DNA of 64,000 nucleotides from CADEEV01 sp032127875 (lineage in GTDB: Bacteria; Acidobacteriota; Vicinamibacteria; Fen-336). Each line of letters begins with the position of its first letter. Position 1 is the stretch's first letter. Below are positions 16,899 through 24,834 of this stretch, in pieces. Where the stretch lies: the NCBI GenBank assembly GCA_032127875.1, contig JAQBHI010000093.1, forward strand, positions 9,879-73,878, written 5' to 3'. The notes below the pieces were generated by a model. The model was not told where the DNA came from. It ran no database searches and saw only the letters and a program-made list of their open reading frames with translations. The translations under genes and the position numbers were made by a program.

Positions 16899-17549
16899 CT
16901 AGCCCGCTGCGGAGTCCTGCAGGCTGCGACCGAAAACGCTGGCGAAATGCGCTGCGAGCCGCGCCATCGCCTCCTCCACGAGCACGCTGCGGCCCAGCAG
17001 CCGTTCGAGGCTGGTGACGTTCCGATCCCGAATGCCGCAGGGCACGATCAGCGAGAAGGGCTGGAGGTCCATGGCGACGTTGAATGCGAAGCCGTGCGAG
17101 GTGACCCAGCGAGCGATGCGGACGCCGATGGCTCCGATCTTGTCGTCCCCGACCCAGACGCCGGTCAGGCCGAAGACGCGGCCGGCGACGACGCCGTAGT
17201 CGGCGCAGGCGCGGAGCATCACTTCCTCGAGGTCGCGCACGTAACGGTGCACGTCCTTGCGATCGGGCGCGAGGTCGAGGATCGGGTAGCCGACCACCTG
17301 CCCCGGACCGTGGTAGGTCACGTCGCCGCCGCGGCCGGTCTCGAACACCTCGAAGCCGCGCTGCCGCAGCGCCTCGGCGGGGAAGAGTACGTTCTCGGCG
17401 CGCGTGTTGCGGCCGAGCGTGAAGACGGCCTCGTGCTCGAGCAGCAGCAGCGTGTCGGGGATCGCGCCGGCCTGTCGCGACGCGACCAGCTCGGCCTGGA
17501 GTTCGAGGCCCTTTGCATACGGGACGCGGCCCAGGCGACGAACGACGAG
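16899..17549 (-). CDS. lipB: Octanoyl-[acyl carrier protein]:protein octanoyltransferase, start codon not evident
   Basis: LipB motifs are complete: RGGDVTYHGPGQVVGYPI, GVWVGDDKIGAIGV with the catalytic Lys, TSHGFAFNV, and SLIVPCGI with the catalytic Cys. It moves octanoate from acyl carrier protein to lipoyl domains, such as that of the E2 encoded directly upstream in the same operon. Similarity begins at VVRRLGRVPYAKGLELQ, right after the E2 stop. No ATG, GTG or TTG lies in frame between that point and 17690, deep inside the E2 gene. The true start could be a rare codon or a much longer overlap; the coordinate given is approximate. Confidence 0.8.
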   Translation of the reverse strand, partial: LVVRRLGRVPYAKGLELQAELVASRQAGAIPDTLLLLEHEAVFTLGRNTRAENVLFPAEALRQRGFEVFETGRGGDVTYHGPGQVVGYPILDLAPDRKDVHRYVRDLEEVMLRACADYGVVAGRVFGLTGVWVGDDKIGAIGVRIARWVTSHGFAFNVAMDLQPFSLIVPCGIRDRNVTSLERLLGRSVLVEEAMARLAAHFASVFGRSLQDSAAG

Positions 17550-17550
17550 G

Positions 17551-19053
17551 CTAGAGTCCGGTTTCGTCGAATTCCTGAAGGCCCTTCTTGACGTGGCCCA
17601 TGAACTTGTCCGCGTCGGAGCCGTCGACGATGCGGTGATCGAAGGTGAGACAGAAGTACGCCATGTTGCGGATCGCGATGGCGTCGTCACGCACCACTGG
17701 ACGCTTCTCGATCGTGCCGATACCCAGGATCGCCACTTGCGGCTGGTTGATGATGGGTGTGCCGAACAGGCTCCCGAAGACGCCGGGGTTCGTGATCGTG
17801 AACGTGCCGCCCTGCACCTCGTCGACCTTGAGCTTCTTCGAACGCGCCCGCTCGGCCAGGTCGCTCACGGCCTTCGCCAGGCCCAGCACGTTCTTCTCGT
17901 CGGCGCCCCGGATCACGGGCACGATCAGGCCCCAGTCCAGCGCCACGGCCAGACCGAGGTTGATGTCCTTCTTGTAGACGACCGCCTCGCCGTCGACACT
18001 GGAGTTGAGTACCGGGAAGGCCTTGAGGGCGTCGATCGTGGCCTTCAGGATGAACGGCATGTAGGTGAGCTTGACGCCGCTGCGCTCCTGGTAGGCCTCG
18101 CGGTACTTGTGGCGGAGCTGGTCGACGCGCGTCATGTCGATCTCCCACACCGTCGAGACATGGGCGGAGATCCGCTTCGAGAGGACCATGTGCTCGGCGG
18201 TCTTCTTGCGGATTGGCGACATGGGGACCACCTCGACGCGTTCGCCCGGTGCCTTCGCCGGCACGAACGGTGTCGCGGGTGGTTCAGCCGAAGTCGCCGG
18301 GGCGGGAGCTTCGGCTCCGCGAGTCTCGATGTGGCTCAGGATGTCCTGCCTGGTGACGCGGCCCGAAATACCCGTCCCGGGCACTTCGCGGATGTCCACG
18401 TTGTGCTCGGCGGCGATCTTCCGCACCACCGGGGACGAGCGCGCCTGGCGCAACTCGTCCGCCGTCATTTCCCTCTCAGGCTTCGCCGGGGCCGCCGTCA
18501 GGGGCGGCGCAGCAACCGGCGCTGGCGCCGCAGCCACGAGCGTTGGGGCCGGAGCCACTGGCGGCGGCGGCGGTACCACGATCGGCGCCGGCGGAGGGGG
18601 GGCGACGACCAGCGGAGGCGGGGGTGGAGGCGGGGCAACGACCAGCGGAGCTGCTGCTGGTGGCGGGGGTGCCACGAGCGCGGGAGCAGGTGGCGGCGGC
18701 GGAGCAGGATTAGGGCCGCTTCCTCGCCATATGCTTCCGGCGGGCACAAGCGTGGGAGCAGGTGGCGGCGGCGGCGGAGGTGCCACGGCCACGGGCGGCG
18801 TGGCGGCCGCCACTTCGCCTTCGGCCGCGATGATTCCGACGACCGTGTTGATCTCGACCGTGGCGCCGGCCTGGACCCGGATCTCCTTGAGAATTCCCGA
18901 GGCGGGCGCGGGGATTTCAGCATCCACCTTGTCGGTCGAGATCTCGAAGAGCGGCTCGTCGCGTTGGACCTTGTCACCGACGTTCTTCATCCACTTGGTG
19001 ACGGTCCCCTCGGCGATCGACTCGCCCATCTGGGGCATGATTACGTCAGTCAT
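17551..19053 (-). CDS. 2-oxoacid dehydrogenase E2 (dihydrolipoamide acyltransferase)
   Basis: 500 residues. Order: lipoyl domain (1-78) with lipoylated Lys in FEISTDKVDAE (K42); a very Pro/Ala-rich flexible linker (about 85-200); an E3/E1-binding domain (about 205-245, VRKIAAEHNVDIREV); and a catalytic CAT domain ending with the active-site FDHRIVDGSDADKF. It takes the acyl group from E1 and passes it to CoA. Substrate (pyruvate, branched-chain or 2-oxoglutarate) cannot be fixed from sequence, though split E1 subunits exclude the usual one-chain 2-oxoglutarate type. GGAGGG stands 8 bases upstream of the ATG. It is followed by lipB and preceded by E1-beta after 18 bases. Confidence 0.9.
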   Translation of the reverse strand: MTDVIMPQMGESIAEGTVTKWMKNVGDKVQRDEPLFEISTDKVDAEIPAPASGILKEIRVQAGATVEINTVVGIIAAEGEVAAATPPVAVAPPPPPPPAPTLVPAGSIWRGSGPNPAPPPPPAPALVAPPPPAAAPLVVAPPPPPPPLVVAPPPPAPIVVPPPPPVAPAPTLVAAAPAPVAAPPLTAAPAKPEREMTADELRQARSSPVVRKIAAEHNVDIREVPGTGISGRVTRQDILSHIETRGAEAPAPATSAEPPATPFVPAKAPGERVEVVPMSPIRKKTAEHMVLSKRISAHVSTVWEIDMTRVDQLRHKYREAYQERSGVKLTYMPFILKATIDALKAFPVLNSSVDGEAVVYKKDINLGLAVALDWGLIVPVIRGADEKNVLGLAKAVSDLAERARSKKLKVDEVQGGTFTITNPGVFGSLFGTPIINQPQVAILGIGTIEKRPVVRDDAIAIRNMAYFCLTFDHRIVDGSDADKFMGHVKKGLQEFDETGL

Positions 19054-19071
19054 CTGCAGGGCCCTCCGAGA

Positions 19072-20046
19072 TCAGTAATCATACAGCGCACGGATGGCCT
19101 TGCCGACCTGCTCGGGACTCGGCAGGAAGGCCTCTTCGAGCGTGGGCGCATACGGCACCGGCGTGTCGGGGGGTGCCATGCGTACGATCGGCGCGTCGAG
19201 GTATTCGAAGGCGCGCTCCGCGATCGTAGCGGCGATCTCGCCGCCGGGTCCGCCGGTGCGCGTCGCCTCGTGAAGCACGATCACCTTGCCGGTCCTTCCG
19301 GCGGTGGCGAGCACCGCCTCCTCGTCGTAAGGTAGCAGCGTGCGCAGGTCGAGCACCTCGACGTCGATGCCGTCCTTCGCCGCCGCCGCGGCGGCCTCCA
19401 GTGCGACGTGCAGCATCGCCGCGTAGGTGATGATCGAGACGTCCTTGCCTTCGCGCGCGACGCGCGCCTTGCCGATCGGCGTCAGCAGCTCGCCCTCGGG
19501 AACTTCGTCCTTCAGGCGTCGGTACAGGAACTTGTGCTCCAGGTAGAGCACCGGGTCGGGATCGCGAATCGCGGCGGTCATCAGGCCCTTGGCGTCGAGC
19601 ACGGTGCCAGGCGCGACGATCTTGAGGCCCGGCACGTTCATGAAGTAGGCCTCGGGGTTCTGGCTGTGGAAGGGCCCGCCATGCACGCCGCCACCGCACG
19701 GGCCGCGCACCACCATCGGCACACCGCCGCCCCAGCGGTAGCGACTCTTCGCCGCGTAGTTCACAAGCATGTCGAAGCCGCAGGCGATGAAGTCGATGAA
19801 CTGCATCTCGGCAATTGGCCGCATGCCCATCAGCGCCGCGCCAATCGACGCGCCCAGGATCGCCGATTCGCTGATCGGGGTGTCGATCACCCGCTTCGGC
19901 CCGAAGGCGTCCAGGAAGCCGGCCGTGACGCGAAAGGCGCCCCCGTAGGTGCCGACGTCCTCGCCGATCACGAAGACGCGCTCGTCCTTCTGCATCTCCT
20001 CGAACATCGCGAGGCGGATGGCCTCGAGATAGGTGAGCTGCGCCAT
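19072..20046 (-). CDS. 2-oxoacid dehydrogenase E1, beta subunit
   Basis: 324 residues beginning MAQLTYLEAIRLAMFEEM, the normal length for E1-beta. It has VFVIGEDVGTYGGAFRVT, DTPISESAILGASIGAAL, the RGPCGGGVHGGPFHSQNPE loop and the C-terminal transketolase-like domain with EVLDLRTLLPYDEEAV. With E1-alpha it forms the thiamine-diphosphate decarboxylase. The ATG overlaps the E1-alpha TGA (ATGA at 20043-20046 region), which indicates coupled synthesis of the two subunits in equal amounts. Confidence 0.92.
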   Translation of the reverse strand: MAQLTYLEAIRLAMFEEMQKDERVFVIGEDVGTYGGAFRVTAGFLDAFGPKRVIDTPISESAILGASIGAALMGMRPIAEMQFIDFIACGFDMLVNYAAKSRYRWGGGVPMVVRGPCGGGVHGGPFHSQNPEAYFMNVPGLKIVAPGTVLDAKGLMTAAIRDPDPVLYLEHKFLYRRLKDEVPEGELLTPIGKARVAREGKDVSIITYAAMLHVALEAAAAAAKDGIDVEVLDLRTLLPYDEEAVLATAGRTGKVIVLHEATRTGGPGGEIAATIAERAFEYLDAPIVRMAPPDTPVPYAPTLEEAFLPSPEQVGKAIRALYDY

Positions 20047-21092
20047 CAGCCGCGGGTCTTTCGCGATTCCCAGTCCGCGACCAGCGGAGGCGTCGGGGGC
20101 CTCACGGCCCCGTCGCGGTAGACGCCGTCGAGGCCGCTCGAGGCGTCGGGGAAGGGGCTGGCTTCCGCGAACGCGACGTCGGCGTCGAGCTGCCGCTCGA
20201 TCATGGCGCCGATCGCGTCCAGGTCGGACTGCGCCGCGAGGCCGTTGTCGAGCAGGTGCTTCTCGTAGCGCGCGATCGGGTCCTTCGCCTTCCACTCCTC
20301 CAGCAGGGCGGCCGGCACGTACTTCATGTCGTCGTGCTCGGCGTGGCCGCGCATGCGCATCGTCTCGACCTCGATCAAGCTGGGCCCCTCGCCGCTGCGC
20401 GCGCGCTCGATCGCCTTGCGAGCCGCCTCGTAGACGGCCAGCACGTCGTTGCCGTCGATGCGCTCGCCGAAGCAGCCGTAGGCGAGGGCGCGGTCCACGA
20501 AGCGAGGGTTGGCGGTCTGCATGCGCGTCGGCGTCGAGTAGGCGTACTGGTTGTTCTCGACGATCACGACCAGCGGGGCCTTCAGCACGCAGGCGAGATT
20601 GAAGCCCTCGTGGAAGGCGCCGGTGGACGTGCCGCCGTCGCCGATCCAGGTGAGCGCCACGCTGCTACGGCCCTTCATGCGCTCGGCGAGCGCGGCGCCC
20701 GCGAGGATCGAGAGCATGTCCCCGAGCATCGAGATCACGGCGAGGTTGCTGCCGGCGTCCGATATCCAGCCGAAGTGCGTGTTGAGGTCGCGCCCGCGCG
20801 TGGGGCCGTCGCTGCGGGCCATGTATTGGCAGAGCACGTCCCGAGGCTTGCCGCCACGCACGAACACTGCGCCCAGGTTGCGGATCAGCGGCGTCATGAT
20901 GTCGCCGTGGTCGAGCGCGTACGACGCGCCCACCGAGGAGGCCTCCTGGCCGAGGCTGCGGTACAGACCGCCGACCACCTTGCTCTGGCGATACAGGTTG
21001 GTGAGGCGCTCCTCCACCATCCGGTTGAGCTTCATGTAGTGGTACAGCTCGACGAGCTGGGGTCGGGAGAGTTGGGATGCGGGCGGTTTCAT
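20046..21092 (-). CDS. 2-oxoacid dehydrogenase E1, alpha subunit
   Basis: 348 residues from the ATG at 21092. The thiamine diphosphate motif is GDGGTSTGAFHEGFNLA... ending in IVENNQYA. Other family marks are GLYRSLGQEASSVG and MRMRGHAEHDDMKYV in the region that is phosphorylated in animal homologues. It decarboxylates the 2-oxoacid and reductively acylates the E2 lipoyl arm. A copy of the interspersed repeat (21101-21191) lies between its start and the lpdA stop. This may separate E3 expression from E1/E2 or just be an insertion. Confidence 0.9.
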   Translation of the reverse strand: MKPPASQLSRPQLVELYHYMKLNRMVEERLTNLYRQSKVVGGLYRSLGQEASSVGASYALDHGDIMTPLIRNLGAVFVRGGKPRDVLCQYMARSDGPTRGRDLNTHFGWISDAGSNLAVISMLGDMLSILAGAALAERMKGRSSVALTWIGDGGTSTGAFHEGFNLACVLKAPLVVIVENNQYAYSTPTRMQTANPRFVDRALAYGCFGERIDGNDVLAVYEAARKAIERARSGEGPSLIEVETMRMRGHAEHDDMKYVPAALLEEWKAKDPIARYEKHLLDNGLAAQSDLDAIGAMIERQLDADVAFAEASPFPDASSGLDGVYRDGAVRPPTPPLVADWESRKTRG

Positions 21093-21100
21093 CGAGCCAT

Positions 21101-21191
21101 CCGGGGGGGTACGGGGCCGCAAGCACCGACCCGCGTGCGAAGCGCTCCCCCCCAGGCTGCTCGCACCGGAGTGAGTCCGGGGCTCGCTGCC
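21101..21191. repeat. Interspersed hairpin repeat, copy D (diverged)
   Basis: It begins with GGGGGGGTACGG, has a C-rich run in the middle (GCGCTCCCCCCCAGGCTG), then a stem CCGGA-GTGAG-TCCGG and ends GGCTCGCTGCC directly before the lpdA stop. The order of elements matches copy C at 44641-44733, although the bases have diverged. Confidence 0.5.
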
Positions 21192-22610
21192 CTAGGCGTC
21201 GATCGCGTGGCCGTAGACGGCCTCGGCTGCCTGCATCATCGCCTCGGGCAGCGTCGGATGGGGATGCATCGTACGCGCGATCTCTTCGACGGTCGTCTCG
21301 AGGCGCAGCGCGATGCAAGCTTCGGAAATGAGGTCCGTGGCGTGCGGGCCGACGATGTGGACGCCGAGCACTTGGTCGTACCTCGCCTCCGCGACGATCT
21401 TCACGAGGCCGAAGTCCTGGCCGATGATCCGCGGCTTCGCGAGGTTCGGGAAGGGGAAGCGGCCGACCTTCACGTCGTAGCCGCGATTCCTGGCCTCGGC
21501 CTCGCTCAGCCCGACGGCCGCCACCTCGGGCCAGCAGTAGGTCGCCGAAGGCACGAGGTCGTAGTTCACCGGCTCGACCTGCTTGCCGGCCAGGCGCTCG
21601 GAGACGCCGATGCCCTCGGCCGACGCGACGTGGGCGAGCTGCGCGTGCGGGTTGCCGTCGATGCTGACGACGTCGCCGATCGCGTAGATGCCGGCCTCGC
21701 CCGTCTCCATCTTGTTGTTGACGCGGATGAAGCCCTTTTCGAACTGGATCCGTGTACCCTCGAGGCCAAGCCCGTCGGTGACCGGCCCGCGGCCCACGGC
21801 CAGCAGCAGCAGTTCGGCGGTGACGCTCTTCGCTTCGCCGCCGCCGGTGCGGAAGGCGACCTCGACGCCGGCCGCCGTCTTGAGCGCCGCTTCGGTTCTG
21901 GCCCCGGTGTGGAGCGTCATGTGCTTCGCGAGGAGCTTGCCCGCCTCGGCCGAGATCTCCTCGTCCTCGAGCGGCAGCACGCGCGGCAGCAGCTCGATCA
22001 CGGTCACCTGCGTGCCGAAGCGCGCGAAGATCGATGCGAACTCGATGCCCACCGCGCCAGCGCCGATCACGATCAGGCTCTTGGGGAGCTCCGTCAGCCG
22101 GAGGATGTCGTCGGAGGTGAGGATGAACCTGCCGTCGGGCGTGATGCCCGGCAGGCTACGCGGCCGGGAGCCGGTCGCCAGCATGATGTTCTTCGTCTCG
22201 AGCTTCGTCTCGCCCTCGGCGCCCTTCACGACGACGCCGCGGCCCTCGAGGCGGCCCTGGCCCTTGATCAGCGTGATCTTGTTCTTCTTGAACAGGTAGC
22301 TCTCGATGCCCTTGCTGAGGCGCGTGACGATGCGGTTCTTGCGAGACTGGACCGCGGCGAAGTCGATGCGCAGGTTGTCGGCGAGGATGCCGTATTCCTT
22401 GCCGTGCTTTATCTCCTCCCACAGGTCGGCGGTGTGCAGCAGCGCCTTGGTCGGGATGCAGCCGCGCAGCAGGCAGGTGCCGCCCGTCCCGGCCGGGTCG
22501 CGCTCCACCACGGCGGTCTTCAGCCCCATCTGGGAGGCGCGGATCGCGGCCACGTAGCCGCCGGGCCCGCTGCCGATGACGGTCAGGTCGAAGGTCTCGC
22601 CGCTTGCCAA
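21192..22610 (-). CDS. lpdA: Dihydrolipoyl dehydrogenase (E3)
   Basis: 472 residues. FAD site VIGSGPGGYVAA; redox disulfide in GGTCLLRGCIPTKALL; NAD site VIGAGAVGIEFASIF; and the C-terminal His-Glu pair in GPHATDLI...MHPHPTLPE. It re-oxidises the lipoyl arm of E2 with NAD+. The TTG at 22608-22610 is chosen because AGGAGG lies 6 bases upstream; the frame extends further but without a start signal. It is the first gene of the minus-strand series lpdA, E1-alpha, E1-beta, E2, lipB. Confidence 0.93.
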   Translation of the reverse strand: MASGETFDLTVIGSGPGGYVAAIRASQMGLKTAVVERDPAGTGGTCLLRGCIPTKALLHTADLWEEIKHGKEYGILADNLRIDFAAVQSRKNRIVTRLSKGIESYLFKKNKITLIKGQGRLEGRGVVVKGAEGETKLETKNIMLATGSRPRSLPGITPDGRFILTSDDILRLTELPKSLIVIGAGAVGIEFASIFARFGTQVTVIELLPRVLPLEDEEISAEAGKLLAKHMTLHTGARTEAALKTAAGVEVAFRTGGGEAKSVTAELLLLAVGRGPVTDGLGLEGTRIQFEKGFIRVNNKMETGEAGIYAIGDVVSIDGNPHAQLAHVASAEGIGVSERLAGKQVEPVNYDLVPSATYCWPEVAAVGLSEAEARNRGYDVKVGRFPFPNLAKPRIIGQDFGLVKIVAEARYDQVLGVHIVGPHATDLISEACIALRLETTVEEIARTMHPHPTLPEAMMQAAEAVYGHAIDA

Positions 22611-22684
22611 GGCTTCCTCCTCAGGAGACTCGTCCGGATGTTGTGCTCGTCGCGGACTTCGCAAGCTATCAGAGACGGCCCGGG

Positions 22685-22712
22685 GAGACAAGCGCGGAAG
22701 GCGTAGTAAAAT
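22685..22712 (+). promoter_or_regulatory. Possible promoter of the CorC-type gene
   Basis: GAGACA (22685-22690), a 16-base spacer, and TAAAAT (22707-22712) stand in front of the start at 22722/22725. The -10 is good and the -35 moderate. Confidence 0.35.
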
Positions 22713-22724
22713 GGCAGGCTGTTG

Positions 22725-24035
22725 ATGAGCGAATCAGGTCAGCTAGTCGTCGCTATCTTGTTGTGCCTGCTGGGGAACGGCTTCTTCTCCGGCAGTGAAA
22801 TCGCTGTTCTTTCGGCGCGCCGGAGCCGCATCGAGGCGCTCATCGCCGAGGGCAGCAAGGCCGCCAAGCGCGTGAAGGCGCTGCAGGACGACATGGACAC
22901 GTTCCTGGCCACCGTGCAGATCGGCGTGACGCTGATGGGAACCCTCGCGGGCGTGCTCGGGGGCTACCTGGCCAGCCGGCACGTCGAGCGGCTGCTCGAG
23001 GGCACGGCGTTCGCAGGCTGGGCGCTGCCGGCGGTCCTGGCCGGCAGCCTGGTGGGGGGCGGGATCGTGTACGTCGAGCTGATCCTCGGCGAGCTGGTCC
23101 CCAAGGCATTGGCCCTGCGCTTCAGCGAAACCGCCGCGCTGGCCGCCTCCTGGCCGCTGGTCGTGATGGCCCGAGCCTCGAGGTGGGTGGTGCGCTTCCT
23201 CACGGCCTCGACACGGCTGGTCCTGCGGCTGTTCGGCATTCGTGAGTTCGGCCAGCGGACCTTCACGTCCGAAGAGGAAATCCGGCACCTGGTAAAGGAG
23301 GGCGGCCAGCAGGGCGTCCTCGACTACGCAAAGGTGGACCTGATCCACAGCGTCTTCGAGTTCTCTGAGACGCCCGTGCGGAAGGTCATGGTGCCGCGCC
23401 CGAAGCTCTTCGCTCTCGACGCCGCGACGGACCCGGACGAGGTGGGTCGAATGATCGTCGAGAGCGGCTTCTCGCGCATCCCGGTTTTCGAGGGCACCGT
23501 CGACAACATCATCGGCGTCGTCTACATCAAGGACGTGCTGCGGCTGCTCGAGCGGCGCCAGCCCGTCGTGCTGCGCAAGGCGCTTCACCCGGTGCACTTC
23601 GTGCCCGAGACCAAGAAGGTGGGCGAGCTGCTCAAGGAGCTGCAGAAGCGCCGCACGCACATGGCGCTGGTGATCGACGAGCATGGCTCGGTGACGGGCC
23701 TGGTGACGCTCGAGGACGTGCTCGAGGAGATCGTCGGCGAGATCCAGGACGAGTACGACTGGGAGGAACGGCCGGTCGAGAAGCAGCGCGACGGCTCGCT
23801 GGTGGTTGAGGGCACGGTCTCGGCCGCGGAGCTGCGCGATTCCCACCAGATCCCGATCCCCGAGTCCGAGGAGTTCCAGACGGTGGCGGGCTTCATGCTC
23901 GACAAGCTCGGCTCGCTGCCCAAGGGCGGGGAAGTGGTCCCGCTCGGCGACTATCGGCTCACGGTCGTCGACGTCGAGCGCAACCGCATCAGCAAGGTCC
24001 GCGTCGAACGCCTGCCGGTGGTAGTCAAGGCGTAA
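22725..24035 (+). CDS. CNNM/CorC-family transporter-associated protein (DUF21-CBS-CorC_HlyC)
   Basis: 436 residues from the ATG (a TTG three bases earlier is possible). Order: DUF21/CNNM membrane domain (1-190) with NGFFSGSEIAVLSARRSRI and helices; a CBS pair (about 215-335) with RKVMVPRPKLFALD and LVTLEDVLEEIVGEIQDE; and a C-terminal CorC_HlyC domain (345-430) with EFQTVAGFMLDKLGSLPKGG. The family is linked to magnesium or cobalt efflux; the old name hemolysin C is misleading. It is divergent from lpdA and appears to be a single-gene transcript. Confidence 0.88.
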   Translation: MSESGQLVVAILLCLLGNGFFSGSEIAVLSARRSRIEALIAEGSKAAKRVKALQDDMDTFLATVQIGVTLMGTLAGVLGGYLASRHVERLLEGTAFAGWALPAVLAGSLVGGGIVYVELILGELVPKALALRFSETAALAASWPLVVMARASRWVVRFLTASTRLVLRLFGIREFGQRTFTSEEEIRHLVKEGGQQGVLDYAKVDLIHSVFEFSETPVRKVMVPRPKLFALDAATDPDEVGRMIVESGFSRIPVFEGTVDNIIGVVYIKDVLRLLERRQPVVLRKALHPVHFVPETKKVGELLKELQKRRTHMALVIDEHGSVTGLVTLEDVLEEIVGEIQDEYDWEERPVEKQRDGSLVVEGTVSAAELRDSHQIPIPESEEFQTVAGFMLDKLGSLPKGGEVVPLGDYRLTVVDVERNRISKVRVERLPVVVKA

Positions 24036-24059
24036 GCAAGGCCGCGGTTTTTCTCCGCC

Positions 24060-24599
24060 TCAGGCGGCCGTGCCCGGGCCGTAGTCGGAGCGGATCGTGG
24101 CGCGAGCTGGGGGCGCCGGCCACAGGCCCAGCAGACGCGCGAGCCAGTGGCCTTCGATCTTGCCGCGGAAGTAGCGTTCGTGATCCCACTCGACCTCGGC
24201 CATGCCGAGCAGGCAATCGATCAGCTCGCCACTACCGCAACCGCGAGCGTGAGCCGCGGCCAGCTCGTACTCGGCTACGTTGCCGCTCTCCAGACGGCCT
24301 GCGCCGTACATCGGCACGCACCACGGTGAGAGATGGCAGAGCAGCTGGATGCCGCGGCCGACCAACAGGGCACGCGCTTCGCGGTAGCGGCTGGGGCGTG
24401 CGCCAAGAGCCGCGAGCATCCCCCCGACGAGCTCGCGGTGGTGCCACTCCTCGTCCTCGATCTGGCGGATGCGTGTGCGCTCTTCGGGGTCGGAGCAGGA
24501 ACGCCGGTGGCCGCGGTAGGCGTAACCGGCGGCGCGCTCGCCCGAGTACGCGAGCTGCAGGATCGCGATCAGGCCGCGGCGATGGCCATCTTCATCCAT
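24060..24599 (-). CDS. Ferritin-like di-iron protein (COQ7-like)
   Basis: 179 residues from the ATG at 24599. Two helix pairs carry possible iron ligands: GERAAGYAYRGH with EEWHHREL, and a second pair near EYELAAAH and EVEWDHERYF. The E...ExxH spacing resembles COQ7/demethoxyubiquinone hydroxylase, but the organism makes menaquinone by the futalosine route, so ubiquinone hydroxylation is unlikely. Oxygen, iron or an unknown substrate may be involved. Its start overlaps the stop of the DUF1232 gene by 8 bases, so both come from one transcript. Confidence 0.6.
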   Translation of the reverse strand: MDEDGHRRGLIAILQLAYSGERAAGYAYRGHRRSCSDPEERTRIRQIEDEEWHHRELVGGMLAALGARPSRYREARALLVGRGIQLLCHLSPWCVPMYGAGRLESGNVAEYELAAAHARGCGSGELIDCLLGMAEVEWDHERYFRGKIEGHWLARLLGLWPAPPARATIRSDYGPGTAA

Positions 24600-24831
24600 G
24601 CAGGGAGGGAGCGGCGCTGGGGGCATTGGGGTCGCTCTTGAACAGCCAGCGCACCGAGAGCCACAGCAGCACGGCGTCGTCGAGATAGCCGGCGACCGGG
24701 AAGAAAAAATCGGGCAGCAGGTCGACCGGCCAGAGCAGGTAGGCCGCGGCGGCCAGCACGGCGAAGCGCGGCCAGCGCCCCACGCGCGGATCGCGCATCA
24801 GCGCCAGCACCCGCTGCAGCCTGCCTAACAT
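24592..24831 (-). CDS. DUF1232 (YkvA-like) small membrane protein
   Basis: 79 residues. The core LLWPVDLLPDFFFPVAGYLDD followed by AVLLWLSVRWLF is the DUF1232 signature. One or two hydrophobic segments suggest membrane attachment. Function of the family is unknown. It stands between the secretin (3 bases upstream) and the ferritin-like gene, all on the minus strand. Confidence 0.75.
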   Translation of the reverse strand: MLGRLQRVLALMRDPRVGRWPRFAVLAAAAYLLWPVDLLPDFFFPVAGYLDDAVLLWLSVRWLFKSDPNAPSAAPSLHG

Positions 24832-24834
24832 CGC

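Noticed and set aside
18530..18800. Low-complexity repeats that look like a tandem array or CRISPR-like region
   Set aside because: They encode the Pro/Ala-rich flexible linker of the E2 protein; unit length and spacing vary and there are no unique spacers.
24036..24062. GGCCGC...GCGGCC inverted repeat between the CorC-type and ferritin-like genes as a terminator
   Set aside because: The T-run lies inside the loop instead of after the stem, so it does not have the layout of a Rho-independent terminator.
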